From: Candidatus Poribacteria bacterium
Lineage (GTDB): Bacteria > Poribacteria > WGA-4E > WGA-3G
Direction of reading: 5' to 3'
Assembly: GCA_022827885.1 (NCBI GenBank)
Contig: JAJEIP010000068.1
Coordinates: forward strand, 1-64,000
Length of the DNA: 64,000 nucleotides
Positions 42,744 through 51,727 of this stretch are shown here, one piece after another (positions within the stretch are counted from its first letter, which is position 1; the number at the start of each line of letters is the position of its first letter). The translations under genes and the position numbers were made by a program. The notes under the pieces were generated by a model. That model was not told the origin of the DNA. It saw only the letters and a program-made list of their open reading frames with translations, and did no database searches.

Positions 42744-43931
42744 ATGGCGGTCCAAATTGCAATTATCGGATGCGGTGGGATGGCAACCGGTCATCTCAAC
42801 GCTTACCTCACAATACATCAAACGGAACCGGGTAAAGTAGAACTCGTCGCGATGTGCGATGAAGTCAAAGAACGCGCAGACGACTTCGCCGATCGAGTCA
42901 AAGCGGTGACGGGTAAAAAGCCTGCCGTGTTCGATGACACCGACACCATGCTCGCAACGGCGGATTTAGACGGTGCAGATATTTGCACGTCGCATGCCCA
43001 TCACCATATCAACGCCATAAAGTGCCTCAATAGTGGGGTCAACGTCATGGTAGAAAAACCGATGGGTATAACGGTCAAAGCGAGTCATGCAATTATTGCG
43101 GCAGCGAAAGCGAACAATAAAATCGCGGCAACCGCTGAGAACATCCGTCGCATGCCGAGCCGACGCACTGCGGAATGGTTAATGAACGAAAAACAGATGC
43201 TCGGCGATCTGCGGATGTTTTCCGCACAACACGCCTCTTATCGGGAACCGGATCCGCAAAGTGATTGGCACTGGCGACTCGACCTAACGCTTGGCGGCGG
43301 TGGCATGGTGATGGATTCCGGTGCCCACTATTGTGATACCATACGCTATCTCTTCGGGGACTTAGACACCGTGTACGGCCGCGTTTGTCAATTTGAGGAT
43401 TTGCGAGTTACCAAAGCCGGGCAACTCGTCAAGAACGAACAGGAGGACACCTGGGTTGCCACCCTTAACTTCAAAAATGGCGTCATCGGACTCTGGACGT
43501 GCACATGGGCAGCAGTCGGACACGACTTCCATCATGTCGTCTACTACGGTAGCGAAGGGTGTCTCCTCGATGATGGCGACATCTTCCACGGACCCTTCGA
43601 TGGTGCGGAAGTGATTCTTAAAGACGGTACTCGTCATAGCATGGAAAGCCTTATCGCTGAATATCGGTCAAGCCTTTCGGATGAAGAGGAAGCGCGACTC
43701 TTTCCACACAACTTCACCGATGGTGTCGTCCTTGAATGCTACGACTTCGCGGATGCAATAGCAAACAACCGTCCCCCGGAACTGGATGCAGAGGTAGGAC
43801 TACGGGCTAAATCTATTTGTGAAGCGATTTACGAGTCTAATGCCTGTGGACAGGCAGTTGACTATGAAGCGGTAGTCGCGGGCAATATTGAAGTCTACCA
43901 GAAACCGATTAACGAACGGTGGAATCTCTAA
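42744..43931 (+). CDS. Gfo/Idh/MocA-family oxidoreductase
   Basis: 395 residues from ATG 42744 (MAVQIAIIGCGGMATGH), where the Rossmann fold begins; GGGG lies upstream. NAD(P)-binding IIGCGGMA, the catalytic-lysine motif VEKPMGI, and the later DSGAHYCDTIRYL with His/Asp typical of the C-terminal domain. These enzymes oxidise or reduce sugars, inositols and related compounds. The next gene, an MFS transporter, starts at the base after the stop codon, so the two are one unit. Confidence 0.93.
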   Translation: MAVQIAIIGCGGMATGHLNAYLTIHQTEPGKVELVAMCDEVKERADDFADRVKAVTGKKPAVFDDTDTMLATADLDGADICTSHAHHHINAIKCLNSGVNVMVEKPMGITVKASHAIIAAAKANNKIAATAENIRRMPSRRTAEWLMNEKQMLGDLRMFSAQHASYREPDPQSDWHWRLDLTLGGGGMVMDSGAHYCDTIRYLFGDLDTVYGRVCQFEDLRVTKAGQLVKNEQEDTWVATLNFKNGVIGLWTCTWAAVGHDFHHVVYYGSEGCLLDDGDIFHGPFDGAEVILKDGTRHSMESLIAEYRSSLSDEEEARLFPHNFTDGVVLECYDFADAIANNRPPELDAEVGLRAKSICEAIYESNACGQAVDYEAVVAGNIEVYQKPINERWNL

Positions 43932-45227
43932 TTGTCTAAACAAGAACGTTCTGCAACACAGCCCACGGACACACAACGGGACACCGGAAAACCGGTCGGC
44001 TATTTTGAACTGATTCTACAGAATGCGAACTTCCGCTGGCTCTGGGGCGGGCAGGTCGTCAGTCTGCTCGGAGATTGGTTTAACCTCATCGCCTCTGCAA
44101 TCCTAATTGCTGAGTTAACCGATTCGGGTCTCGCGTTAGGCGTTCTGTTTACAATCCGAATGCTGGCACCCTTCGCGGTTGCTCCGATTGCGGGGATATT
44201 CGCGGATAGATATAACCGGAAGCATCTGTTAATCCTCACAGATCTCGTGCGTGCTGTTGTTGTTCTCGGATTTCTTTTTGTCCGAGATGCAGACGATATT
44301 TGGTTGCTTTACGCCCTCACGACCCTTCTGTTCGGGGTCAGCGGTTTCTTCAGTCCTGCACGGAGTGCTATCCTACCAGACGTTACCTCTCCACAAGAAC
44401 TGGGGACTGCTAATACGCTGGGAGCAGCCACCTGGTCGGTAATGCTTGCTGTCGGTGCTGCCATCGGGGGTTTAACAACAGGACTCTTTGGGAGCCAGAC
44501 GGCTTTCATTATTGACGGATGCACCTTTGCAGTCTCAGCAGGCCTCTTGCTGAAGATTAGGCTCCCCGGGACGTCATCCACTGCCGGAGAAACGCCAGGA
44601 CGTGCAAAGTTAACGGCACTCCGCTACATGTTTCAGCGTCCCGACATCCTCATCATCGCAACCCATAAGGCAGCGATATCCCTTTTAATGTCTACGGGTG
44701 TTCAGGTGGTGTTAGTGGAAATCTCCAATAGTTATTTCGTTATTGGGGTCGGTGGGGCATTGAGTTTAGGGATGATATACTGCGTCAACGGGATCGGGAG
44801 TGGTATCGGACCGATTCTGGCGCGGCGATGGACCGGCGACCGAGACAAACCGCTCCGAAGCAGCATCACCCTCGGTTACTTAATCGCAGTGATCGGAATA
44901 GCCATCATGGCACCTTTATCTAATTTTGAGACCGTGCTTCTCGGTGGGCTTGTGAGGAGCATCGGGGGCGGAATCGTATGGGTATTTTCGACACAATTGC
45001 TGCTGCAGCGCGCCCCGAACCAAATTCGAGGACGTATCTTCGGTACTGAGTTCGCTCTTTTCACACTCATGGGCGGTGCCAGTTCAATGATCATTGGTAT
45101 GCTGTTAGATCGGTTTCAGATACAGATGCTCTTGTGGGGGATCGCGGCTCTCAACCTGATTCCAGCACTCCTATGGGGATTATGGTGTAGACATCACAAT
45201 CGGGCGGGACAGAAAAGGGAAAATTAA
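43932..45227 (+). CDS. MFS transporter (MFS_3/EntS-like)
   Basis: 431 residues from a TTG immediately after the preceding stop. About 12 helices. MFS motif A is present as GIFADRYNRKHLL. The phrases FRWLWGGQVVSLLGDW and FSPARSAILPDV are typical of the MFS_3/enterobactin-exporter-like group, often drug or metabolite efflux. Coupled with the oxidoreductase, it may export or import that enzyme's substrate. Tail-to-tail 4-base overlap with the UbiX gene. Confidence 0.9.
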   Translation: MSKQERSATQPTDTQRDTGKPVGYFELILQNANFRWLWGGQVVSLLGDWFNLIASAILIAELTDSGLALGVLFTIRMLAPFAVAPIAGIFADRYNRKHLLILTDLVRAVVVLGFLFVRDADDIWLLYALTTLLFGVSGFFSPARSAILPDVTSPQELGTANTLGAATWSVMLAVGAAIGGLTTGLFGSQTAFIIDGCTFAVSAGLLLKIRLPGTSSTAGETPGRAKLTALRYMFQRPDILIIATHKAAISLLMSTGVQVVLVEISNSYFVIGVGGALSLGMIYCVNGIGSGIGPILARRWTGDRDKPLRSSITLGYLIAVIGIAIMAPLSNFETVLLGGLVRSIGGGIVWVFSTQLLLQRAPNQIRGRIFGTEFALFTLMGGASSMIIGMLLDRFQIQMLLWGIAALNLIPALLWGLWCRHHNRAGQKREN

Positions 45228-45817
45228 AATTCTTTCCAGCGTTGGATGAGTTTCGCATCTATTCCAAACTGATCCAAGATTTTCGTAACAACGAAGTTGA
45301 GCAGATCGTCCACATCTTTTGGGTAGTGATAGAACCCTGGCATCGCGGGTAACACGCAAACCCCAAGGCGCGACAATTTCAGCATATTTTCCAAATGGAT
45401 CGGACTTAAGGGTGTCTCACGCGGGACAATCACAAGCTTGCGATTCTCCTTGATGCATACATCGGCTGCCCGTTGGATGAGGTTGCGTGACATCCCTCCT
45501 GCGATAGACGCAACGCTCCCCATACTACACGGCACAACGACCATCCCCTCCGTCCGGAAGGAGCCGCTGGCGATCGGTGCCGCGATGTCCGATTCATGAT
45601 GGTAAATAACCCGTGGCGAAGACACACCGATGAGGGACTCCAATTTGAAATTGTTGAGGTCGACTTCAAGTTGAAGTTCTTCTGACAAGGCGCGCGCCCC
45701 AGATGAAGAAATCGTTAGATGGATCTCTATATCCTGCTGCTCTGTGAGCACTTGCAGCAGACGGACGCCATAGACCCCTGCGCTCGCGCCGGTAATTCCT
45801 ACAATTAATCGTCTCAA
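45224..45817 (-). CDS. ubiX: UbiX-type flavin prenyltransferase
   Basis: 197 residues from a TTG at 45817, chosen because AGGGGAG precedes it and the family starts LRRLIVGITGASA there; an ATG at 45877 would add 20 atypical residues. UbiX attaches a prenyl group to FMN to make the cofactor of UbiD decarboxylases. Seen: GITGASAGVYGVRLL, the Ser/Thr phrase CSMGSVASIAGGMSRNLIQRAADV, and the PRETPLSPIHLENM region. No ubiD gene is in the window, so the partner lies elsewhere. Confidence 0.88.
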   Translation of the reverse strand: MRRLIVGITGASAGVYGVRLLQVLTEQQDIEIHLTISSSGARALSEELQLEVDLNNFKLESLIGVSSPRVIYHHESDIAAPIASGSFRTEGMVVVPCSMGSVASIAGGMSRNLIQRAADVCIKENRKLVIVPRETPLSPIHLENMLKLSRLGVCVLPAMPGFYHYPKDVDDLLNFVVTKILDQFGIDAKLIQRWKEF

Positions 45818-45930
45818 TGTATTAAAATCTCCCCTGAGAAAATCATGCGCAAACTTCAAACGGTGCGTGCCTGCCAACCGAAGAAAGTGCTATGTGCTGC
45901 CCTAAAACCGCACCCGTCACGCGTGTTGTG

Positions 45931-46168
45931 TCAAGGGGTGTTTGAAGGGATTTTTTGTATGACCGGAATGAAATCAGCGGTTTCTTTCGGGCGTGTGACA
46001 ATGTAGTTATCGTGAGGGTTGACAGGTCCCTGAGTTCCGAAGGTTCTCACGATTTCTTCCTCCTCGCGAAGCGTTGGGGGATAAAGAGAGTTCTGGCGTT
46101 GCCTCTGAAGTCGATTGCGCTTGGTGTATATTTTGCAAATAACGGTCGCAACGCGTTTGAAAGTTCAT
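45931..46168 (-). pseudogene. Chimeric gene remnant: restriction-enzyme-like start joined to AAA-ATPase-like start
   Basis: From 46168 it reads MNFQTRCDRYLQNIHQ, the same start as the remnant at 26357. It breaks frame at the same AGAGAG tract (46085-46090) 78 bases after the ATG. The next frame gives SLYPPTLREEEE, and then, after a GAGGAGG-type ribosome-binding site and GTG, VRTFGTQGPVNPHDNYIV. The latter is like the N-terminus of AAA-like ATPases whose P-loop normally follows; here a stop comes first, at 45931. It begins 5 bases after the Rpn gene's stop. Non-functional, probably a recombination scar. Confidence 0.55.
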
Positions 46169-46172
46169 ATTT

Positions 46173-47222
46173 TTAGATCTGAATGTCGTCAAGGCTCTGA
46201 GCTCTCATCGCCTGCTCGAAGAGGGTATCCAGGTCCGAGAGGCTTTCAATGGAGGCGATCCGCTCGGTGAGCATCTCAGGGATGTCCTGAAATCGGAACT
46301 GTAGAAACCGGAGGACGGCTTCCCGCTTGCCTTCCACGATGCCTTCAGCTTTGCCTTCCATGATGCCTTCAGCTTTGCCTTGTTCTACGAGTAGTTCAGC
46401 TGCTGTCTGTGCCATGATTCCTACCTCACTTTCATCTCGACTATGCTGTTTCACCAATTCTATTAACTCTTCGCGCTCCGCATCAGAACGCCGATGCAGG
46501 ATCAATAGGATAAAATAGAGGAGCACCTCCTGAACCTGCGAAACTTGCGATGCATCTAACCGACTGAGCTCGGAGACAGCGGTGGCTAAAACTTCACGGA
46601 GTTGGGATGTCCCTGCGTTCTCTTCTTGAAGCACTCGCAGCAACCAACCGAAAGGATGCCTCGGCTTCGTTAGGATGTCGCCATCCGTCGTCTTTACATC
46701 TAAAAATAGTGTATCAAATCTCGGAACGAACCGCTCCAATACTTCTGGAATATCCATGACTGCCGTCAAAGACACCGGGGATGCCCACCGCTGTTCCCCC
46801 GTGTAAAACACTACCGGTAAGATCGGAGACAACCGCCGACTTCCCCCAGGACCCGAAGGCCACTCCCGACATTGATCCTCCCAAATCTTCACCATATAAG
46901 ACAACATCCGATACCCCATCGCAGGATCCGTACTCGATTGATGCTCAATCAGAATATAGATGAGTACCTCTTCGCTTTCGGAAGTCTCCCGAAACGGAAC
47001 ACGCAGCAATACATCTGACTCCCGCTCCCGCAACGCATTGGAGATAAAACTTCGGTTCTGCTGCGACCCTCTACTGAAATCAAGATGCCCCACAAGATCG
47101 GGTTCAATGATTTCCACTAAACACCTAACATAGTCTGGATCCTGTAGCAAACGCCGCATACTTCGATCCGGAAAGTGGTGAATTACAATCTCTGAGGGAT
47201 CAAAAGGATTATCCTTTGACAT
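46173..47222 (-). CDS. Rpn-family recombination-promoting nuclease/transposase-like protein
   Basis: 349 residues. It matches the Rpn/YhgA-like PD-(D/E)XK family: DRSMRRLLQDPDYVRCLVEI, then ESDVLLRVPF and ILIEHQSSTDPAMGYRMLSYM, which carries the catalytic acidic and Gln residues. Rpn proteins cut DNA and promote recombination; some act in phage defence. Residues 280-310 hold short repeats (QGKAEGIMEGKAEGIVEGK), common in this group, whose copy number varies between relatives. Own promoter. It is bordered by a gene remnant on its 3' side. Confidence 0.88.
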   Translation of the reverse strand: MSKDNPFDPSEIVIHHFPDRSMRRLLQDPDYVRCLVEIIEPDLVGHLDFSRGSQQNRSFISNALRERESDVLLRVPFRETSESEEVLIYILIEHQSSTDPAMGYRMLSYMVKIWEDQCREWPSGPGGSRRLSPILPVVFYTGEQRWASPVSLTAVMDIPEVLERFVPRFDTLFLDVKTTDGDILTKPRHPFGWLLRVLQEENAGTSQLREVLATAVSELSRLDASQVSQVQEVLLYFILLILHRRSDAEREELIELVKQHSRDESEVGIMAQTAAELLVEQGKAEGIMEGKAEGIVEGKREAVLRFLQFRFQDIPEMLTERIASIESLSDLDTLFEQAMRAQSLDDIQI

Positions 47223-47270
47223 ACACTCCTACGGTTTGAGACCAGACTATCAAGAGGAAACTTTAAGAAC

Positions 47271-47299
47271 AGTATAGCACCCATCTGACAAAAAATCAA
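47271..47299 (-). promoter_or_regulatory. Candidate promoter for the Rpn gene
   Basis: On the minus strand TTGATT, 17 bases, TATACT. Divergent from the promoter at 47330. Confidence 0.5.
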
Positions 47300-47329
47300 G
47301 AGGCTTTTCACGCATCATAGCCCAATCGC

Positions 47330-47358
47330 TTGACAGAAAAATGCACAAGCGGTAAATT
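47330..47358 (+). promoter_or_regulatory. Candidate promoter for the D-amino-acid PLP enzyme
   Basis: TTGACA, 17 bases, TAAATT. A perfect -35; transcription would start about 30 bases before the ATG at 47396. Confidence 0.6.
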
Positions 47359-47395
47359 AAGCGTAGAAATCCATAGTCTACATAGTGAGGAAACT

Positions 47396-48439
47396 ATGAA
47401 CATCGACGCTTTAGATACACCCGCACTTGTTGCAGATCTGGATGTGCTTGAACGGAATATCGAGGATATGGCAACGCACTGTGATCAACTCGGTATTCCG
47501 CTGCGCGTGCATACCAAAACGCATAAGGTGCCAGAGATCGCTAAATTGCAGATTGCCGCGGGTTCCCGAGGCATCACCTGCCAGAAATTAGGCGAAGCAG
47601 AGGTGATGGTGGATGCTGGCATCGATAACATCCTTATTCCGTATAATATCGTCGGCACACCGAAATTGAAACGGTTGACAGCACTCGTCCAACGTGCCCA
47701 GGTTATCGTCGCACTCGATTCAAAAGAAACAGCAACCGGTATCTCTGAACAAGCAAGTGCTGACGGTTGTGTCGTGCCTGTTATCGTGGAGCTCGATACT
47801 GGAAGTGGACGCTGCGGTGTGCAGTCCCCCCAAGACGCACAACGTCTCGCACAACAGATTATGAAAATGCAAGGCATCGACTTCCAAGGTATGATGACGT
47901 ATCCGAGCAACGTCCGAGCAAAACCGTTTATCGAAGAAACGCTTGACTTGCTCTCAAGCGACGGAATTCCTGTGAACATCATCAGCGGCGGCGGGACAGG
48001 TTCGGAGGCGGCATCGAAAGAACTCGGCTGCACGGAAACCCGAAGCGGTTCTTACGTCTATGAAGGGATAACTCGAATCGGAAATTCAGAGATGCTCGCG
48101 CCTGACAGGTGTGTGTTGCGTGTCATCACAACCGTTGTCAGTACGCCGACACCTGATCGGATTATCATCGATGGCGGGATGAAAACTTTTGCCAGTTATC
48201 CGCCAACGCCATACGGACACATCATTGAATACCCAGATGCAAAGATTTACGGTATGTCGGTCGAGCATGGACACGTCGATGTCAGCGAATGTTCCCACCG
48301 ATTTAAGGTCGGTGAACACCTCTCCGTTATCCCACTGCATCAAGGGATGACGAGCAACCTCCATGACGAATTGGTAGGTATCCGAGGCGATACGATTGAA
48401 ACAACCTGGCACATCGCAGGCAGAGGCCGCGTTTCTTAA
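47396..48439 (+). CDS. D-threonine aldolase / D-serine dehydratase-like PLP enzyme
   Basis: 347 residues from ATG 47396 (preceded by GTGAGG). Fold-type III PLP enzyme: DTPALVADLDVLERNI at the start, PLP lysine in VHTKTHK (about residue 44), and VELDTGSGRCG. The C-terminal metal site region reads VEHGHVDVS and PLHQGMTSNLHDE. D-threonine aldolases split D-3-hydroxy amino acids to glycine and an aldehyde; DSD1-like dehydratases act on D-serine. The usual second metal ligand after PxH cannot be confirmed here, so I leave the exact reaction open. Followed by PhyH and amidohydrolase genes on the same strand. Confidence 0.82.
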   Translation: MNIDALDTPALVADLDVLERNIEDMATHCDQLGIPLRVHTKTHKVPEIAKLQIAAGSRGITCQKLGEAEVMVDAGIDNILIPYNIVGTPKLKRLTALVQRAQVIVALDSKETATGISEQASADGCVVPVIVELDTGSGRCGVQSPQDAQRLAQQIMKMQGIDFQGMMTYPSNVRAKPFIEETLDLLSSDGIPVNIISGGGTGSEAASKELGCTETRSGSYVYEGITRIGNSEMLAPDRCVLRVITTVVSTPTPDRIIIDGGMKTFASYPPTPYGHIIEYPDAKIYGMSVEHGHVDVSECSHRFKVGEHLSVIPLHQGMTSNLHDELVGIRGDTIETTWHIAGRGRVS

Positions 48440-48553
48440 TTTGGCGCGAGCGTACAAAGACAGTTTTTTGGCTAATAACGTCTTTCTCTCAAGAACCGCA
48501 GGCTACCGTTGTCGCCTGCTTATATCACTTTAACACATCAAGAGAGGGAAATC

Positions 48554-49270
48554 ATGATTCTACCGACACCCGAAGAAAAAAAGCAGTGGGAAGAAGAAGG
48601 GTATCTCGTCTTTGAAAACGCGATTCAAGGGGAAGATCTCAAGCGACTCCAAACCGCTTTCGACTATTGGGCAGAGGCGTGCAAAGAAGAATGGCTGGAT
48701 AGAGTTGAAGCGGGGGAATCCGTCGCGACCTTCTATGACATCCCAAATCCGCTTGAAAAGGACCCGATTTTCATCGATATTATCGACTATCCAAGCTACT
48801 ACGGTGCCTTGATGGACTTCACCGATCACGACCTGATCCTCTTGGGACCTCAGGTTCGGACGGTGGCACCGTGGCCCGTAAGCTACACCGGATGGCATCC
48901 CGATGTGGGACATGACAACCCACTCCACATCAAGGTCCAAATTTACGTCAACGATGTCCAACCCGGATCTGGGGAATTCGGCTTTGTACCGGGCAGTCAC
49001 AAACGGGATGCGGGTCCCTACACGCGCCCGATGCGGCAAGAGAGTATGCCGGGACACAAAACTTTCCCCGGTAAAGCAGGCACAGCGATCATGTTCAATT
49101 CGTGTGGATGGCACGTTTCCATGGACAATCATTCCGACGGACCGCGTAAATCCATTATCCTGATCTACGAAAAACGAACACAAGGACGTGTCGGACCGGA
49201 ACAGTATGCCGCTATCTCGGAGCATTGCCAGACCCCGGAACGTCGTAAATTGTTCAGTTTGGACGGATAA
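48554..49270 (+). CDS. Phytanoyl-CoA dioxygenase (PhyH) family protein
   Basis: 238 residues from ATG 48554, preceded by GAGAGGG. Iron ligands: His and Asp in GWHPDVGHD and the distal His in GWHVSMDN, with Arg in GPRKSIIL for 2-oxoglutarate. Also GSGEFGFVPGSHK. It is shorter than the copy at 13.1 kb and only distantly similar, so it is an independent family member. The amidohydrolase starts 16 bases later, with a good site, indicating an operon. Substrate unknown. Confidence 0.9.
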   Translation: MILPTPEEKKQWEEEGYLVFENAIQGEDLKRLQTAFDYWAEACKEEWLDRVEAGESVATFYDIPNPLEKDPIFIDIIDYPSYYGALMDFTDHDLILLGPQVRTVAPWPVSYTGWHPDVGHDNPLHIKVQIYVNDVQPGSGEFGFVPGSHKRDAGPYTRPMRQESMPGHKTFPGKAGTAIMFNSCGWHVSMDNHSDGPRKSIILIYEKRTQGRVGPEQYAAISEHCQTPERRKLFSLDG

Positions 49271-49286
49271 TCAAAGGAGGATCCCT

Positions 49287-50180
49287 ATGCCACGCATTGA
49301 CGCGCATCTGCACGTATTCACAAAAGCCTCCGCTGAGTTTCCGCGGGAGATATCAGACGTTTGGCCCGCAGAACGGGAAGAGCCTGTCGAAAAACTGTTA
49401 GATGAAATGGAGAAACACCGGATCGATCAGGCAGTGCTTGTCCAGATGGCAGGCGCGAGCATAGCGAACCATCGTTATTTACTGCGCTGTCTCAAAGCGT
49501 ATCCGAACCGATTTTTAGGGATTGGATTGGTTCCAGAAGGACATCCGAATCCTGCTGACCACATGGCGGAACTCACAGATAATACTGGGATTATCGGATT
49601 CCGATTTTCTACGTTCGGGGGACCGCGCGATATTTTCGCGAAGATGGATGTCCGCGAGTTTGAGGCGTATCCGATCTGGAAATGCGCTGCCGAACGGGAT
49701 TATGTCTTGTGGCTCTATCCGAACGCGATTAATGCACACCTGCTGCCATATCTGATACAAGAATTTCCACAGGTCCGGGTTGTGCTCAATCATCTCGCCG
49801 TGTGTCCAGGAAAAGGCAAATTCAGTTGGGACGCATTCGGGAGACCTCAGATACAGGTGACGGGTTACAATCTTACGATGCACACCACCTATCGACTCGC
49901 ACGCTATGAAAATGTGAATGTGCATCTCTCGGGTCAATATGCCTTTAGCACGGAAGAATTCCCTTATAAAGATTTGGCGGGATGGCACCGCGGGCTTTTG
50001 ACTGGTTTTGGGGCAAAACGATTGATGTGGGCAACCGATTTTCCGTGGATATTGGAAGAACCGGGGTATGGGAAACTTACCACAGTGATAGAAGAATTAC
50101 TACCGGATCTATCTGAAGCGGAATTGGCGGACATTATGGGTGGGAACGCGAAACGGATTTTAAGGTTTCCTGATCTGTAG
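49287..50180 (+). CDS. Amidohydrolase-family (amidohydro_2) metal-dependent hydrolase
   Basis: 297 residues from ATG 49287 (MPRIDAHLHVF), preceded by AAAGGAGG; a longer open frame overlaps the PhyH gene without a site. The N-terminal HxH motif in DAHLHVF and the late Asp in WATDFPWILEEPGY fit the TIM-barrel amidohydrolase-2 family (dicarboxylate decarboxylases, lactonases). With PhyH upstream it likely acts in breakdown of one organic compound. Converges with yraN. Confidence 0.9.
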   Translation: MPRIDAHLHVFTKASAEFPREISDVWPAEREEPVEKLLDEMEKHRIDQAVLVQMAGASIANHRYLLRCLKAYPNRFLGIGLVPEGHPNPADHMAELTDNTGIIGFRFSTFGGPRDIFAKMDVREFEAYPIWKCAAERDYVLWLYPNAINAHLLPYLIQEFPQVRVVLNHLAVCPGKGKFSWDAFGRPQIQVTGYNLTMHTTYRLARYENVNVHLSGQYAFSTEEFPYKDLAGWHRGLLTGFGAKRLMWATDFPWILEEPGYGKLTTVIEELLPDLSEAELADIMGGNAKRILRFPDL

Positions 50181-50217
50181 GCATTGCGTTTCATAAGACA
50201 TCGTTGAGAGTTCGGTT

Positions 50218-50592
50218 TCAGGCTTGAAATTCGAACGCACTCTCAATTTGCTCGAGGGTTAACACTTCAAGCTGCGGGGATAGGTGGATTGCGATAACAT
50301 CGAAACGGCAGGGTGCGTCCAAGCGGTTTTGAGATTGTAGGTATGCCAAAGCGACCTTGGAGATTTGTCGCTGTTTCTGCCAAGTTACAGCCGCTTGGGG
50401 CACGCCAAATCTGAGGCTCCGCCGTGTTTTCACTTCCACGAAAACAGTGAATACGCCATCTTGCACGATGATATCTATTTCACCGCGGCGTGCGCGATAA
50501 TTCTGTGCCAGGATTTCACACCCACGCGCTTTGAGATGCTTCACTGCCAACGCCTCACCCGTTTTTGCGATGTTCAAACGTGAATGATCCAT
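50218..50592 (-). CDS. yraN: YraN/UPF0102-family predicted endonuclease
   Basis: 124 residues, normal length. Conserved PD-(D/E)XK-like core: GEALAVKHLKARGCEILAQNYRARRGEIDII and FVEVKTRRSLRFG, given here as its key parts RRGEIDII and VEVKTR. It lies at the end of the ffh operon behind rnhB, the usual place. Function in the cell is uncertain. Confidence 0.93.
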   Translation of the reverse strand: MDHSRLNIAKTGEALAVKHLKARGCEILAQNYRARRGEIDIIVQDGVFTVFVEVKTRRSLRFGVPQAAVTWQKQRQISKVALAYLQSQNRLDAPCRFDVIAIHLSPQLEVLTLEQIESAFEFQA

Positions 50593-50685
50593 TTTTTAAT
50601 TTTACCTTATTTATAAAGGACTTAACCCCCGAAGCCCCTTATCAGCGGGAATTAGAGGGGTCTCTCTTGGGGTTCGGTAAACGGT

Positions 50686-51285
50686 TCAAGCGTCTGGAAG
50701 GAGTTTAAAGGTTTGTCGATGAATTTCGGATGTGCCAAACTGGGCAATCGCTTGTCGATGTTGGGAGGTAGGATACCCTTTATGCTGTGAGAATCCGTAG
50801 TTGGGGTAGATCGGATCTAATTCGACCATGAGGCGGTCTCGAGTGACTTTGGCGATAATAGAGGCTGCCGCAATAGAATAGCTTTTGCTATCGCCCTTTG
50901 GAATGGCTTCACCGACAATTCCTGGTTCAGGTAAATTCAAACCGTCAACGAGCACGTAATCCGGAGAAGGTGTCAGTTTTTCAATCGCTTCCCGCATCGC
51001 TAACAGCGTCGCCTGAAGAACATTCAAACGATCAATAACCCGATGATCGGCGGCACCGATACCTACGGATACAGCAACGTCGTGGATTTCGTCAAATAGG
51101 TAGTCACGTTGCTTCGGAGACAACAGCTTTGAATCTTGCAAACCTTTAATGCCGCAATTGATCGGTAAAATGACTGCAGCGGCAATGACGGGACCTGCCA
51201 AAGCACCTCGACCCGCCTCGTCAATGCCAGCAATCTGTTTGTAGCCGTTTTGTTGGCATGCGAGCTCAAAAACGTTCATCTCCAT
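50686..51285 (-). CDS. rnhB: Ribonuclease HII
   Basis: 199 residues from ATG 51285 (another ATG at 51279); a longer frame would overlap rplS. IAGIDEAGRGALAGPV carries the first catalytic Asp and Glu, followed by DSKLLSPKQRD, the Asp in YVLVDGLNLP and AAASIIAKVTRDR. It removes RNA from RNA-DNA hybrids, including single ribonucleotides in DNA. Start 4 bases after the rplS stop. Confidence 0.95.
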   Translation of the reverse strand: MEMNVFELACQQNGYKQIAGIDEAGRGALAGPVIAAAVILPINCGIKGLQDSKLLSPKQRDYLFDEIHDVAVSVGIGAADHRVIDRLNVLQATLLAMREAIEKLTPSPDYVLVDGLNLPEPGIVGEAIPKGDSKSYSIAAASIIAKVTRDRLMVELDPIYPNYGFSQHKGYPTSQHRQAIAQFGTSEIHRQTFKLLPDA

Positions 51286-51289
51286 CAGG

Positions 51290-51634
51290 TCATCTTCTAC
51301 GTTCTTTAACACGTGCGGCTCTTCCGGTCCGATCGCGTAAGTAATACAACTTCGCGCGGCGAACAGCACCGTATCGAACGACCTGAATGCTTTCAATATT
51401 AGGAGAATGGAGGGGAAAGGTTCTTTCACTTCCGGCACCAAATGCGACGCGCCGAACCGTAAACGTCTCCTTCAATCCGCCATGGCTGCGACGGATGACA
51501 GTGCCTTCGTATGCTTGAATGCGTTCCTTCTGTCCTTCACGGATACGTGTATTCACCTTGACAACATCCCCAGGACCAAAATCAGGGATATCGCTCTTCA
51601 TATATTGATTTTCAACAGATTCAATTAAATTCAT
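51290..51634 (-). CDS. rplS: Ribosomal protein L19
   Basis: 114 residues. Typical sequence: [26 protein letters not shown] and [22 protein letters not shown]; given as its key parts [12 protein letters not shown] and FTVRR. Located at the 30S-50S interface. In its usual position after trmD. Confidence 0.97.
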   Translation of the reverse strand: MNLIESVENQYMKSDIPDFGPGDVVKVNTRIREGQKERIQAYEGTVIRRSHGGLKETFTVRRVAFGAGSERTFPLHSPNIESIQVVRYGAVRRAKLYYLRDRTGRAARVKERRR

Positions 51635-51727
51635 CTCTTATGCCTCCCTACGTAATAGATATAAATGCTGATATATATTTATGCAGATATACAGGGTACT
51701 GAAAGACCCAATACGCAATTCTTCGGT

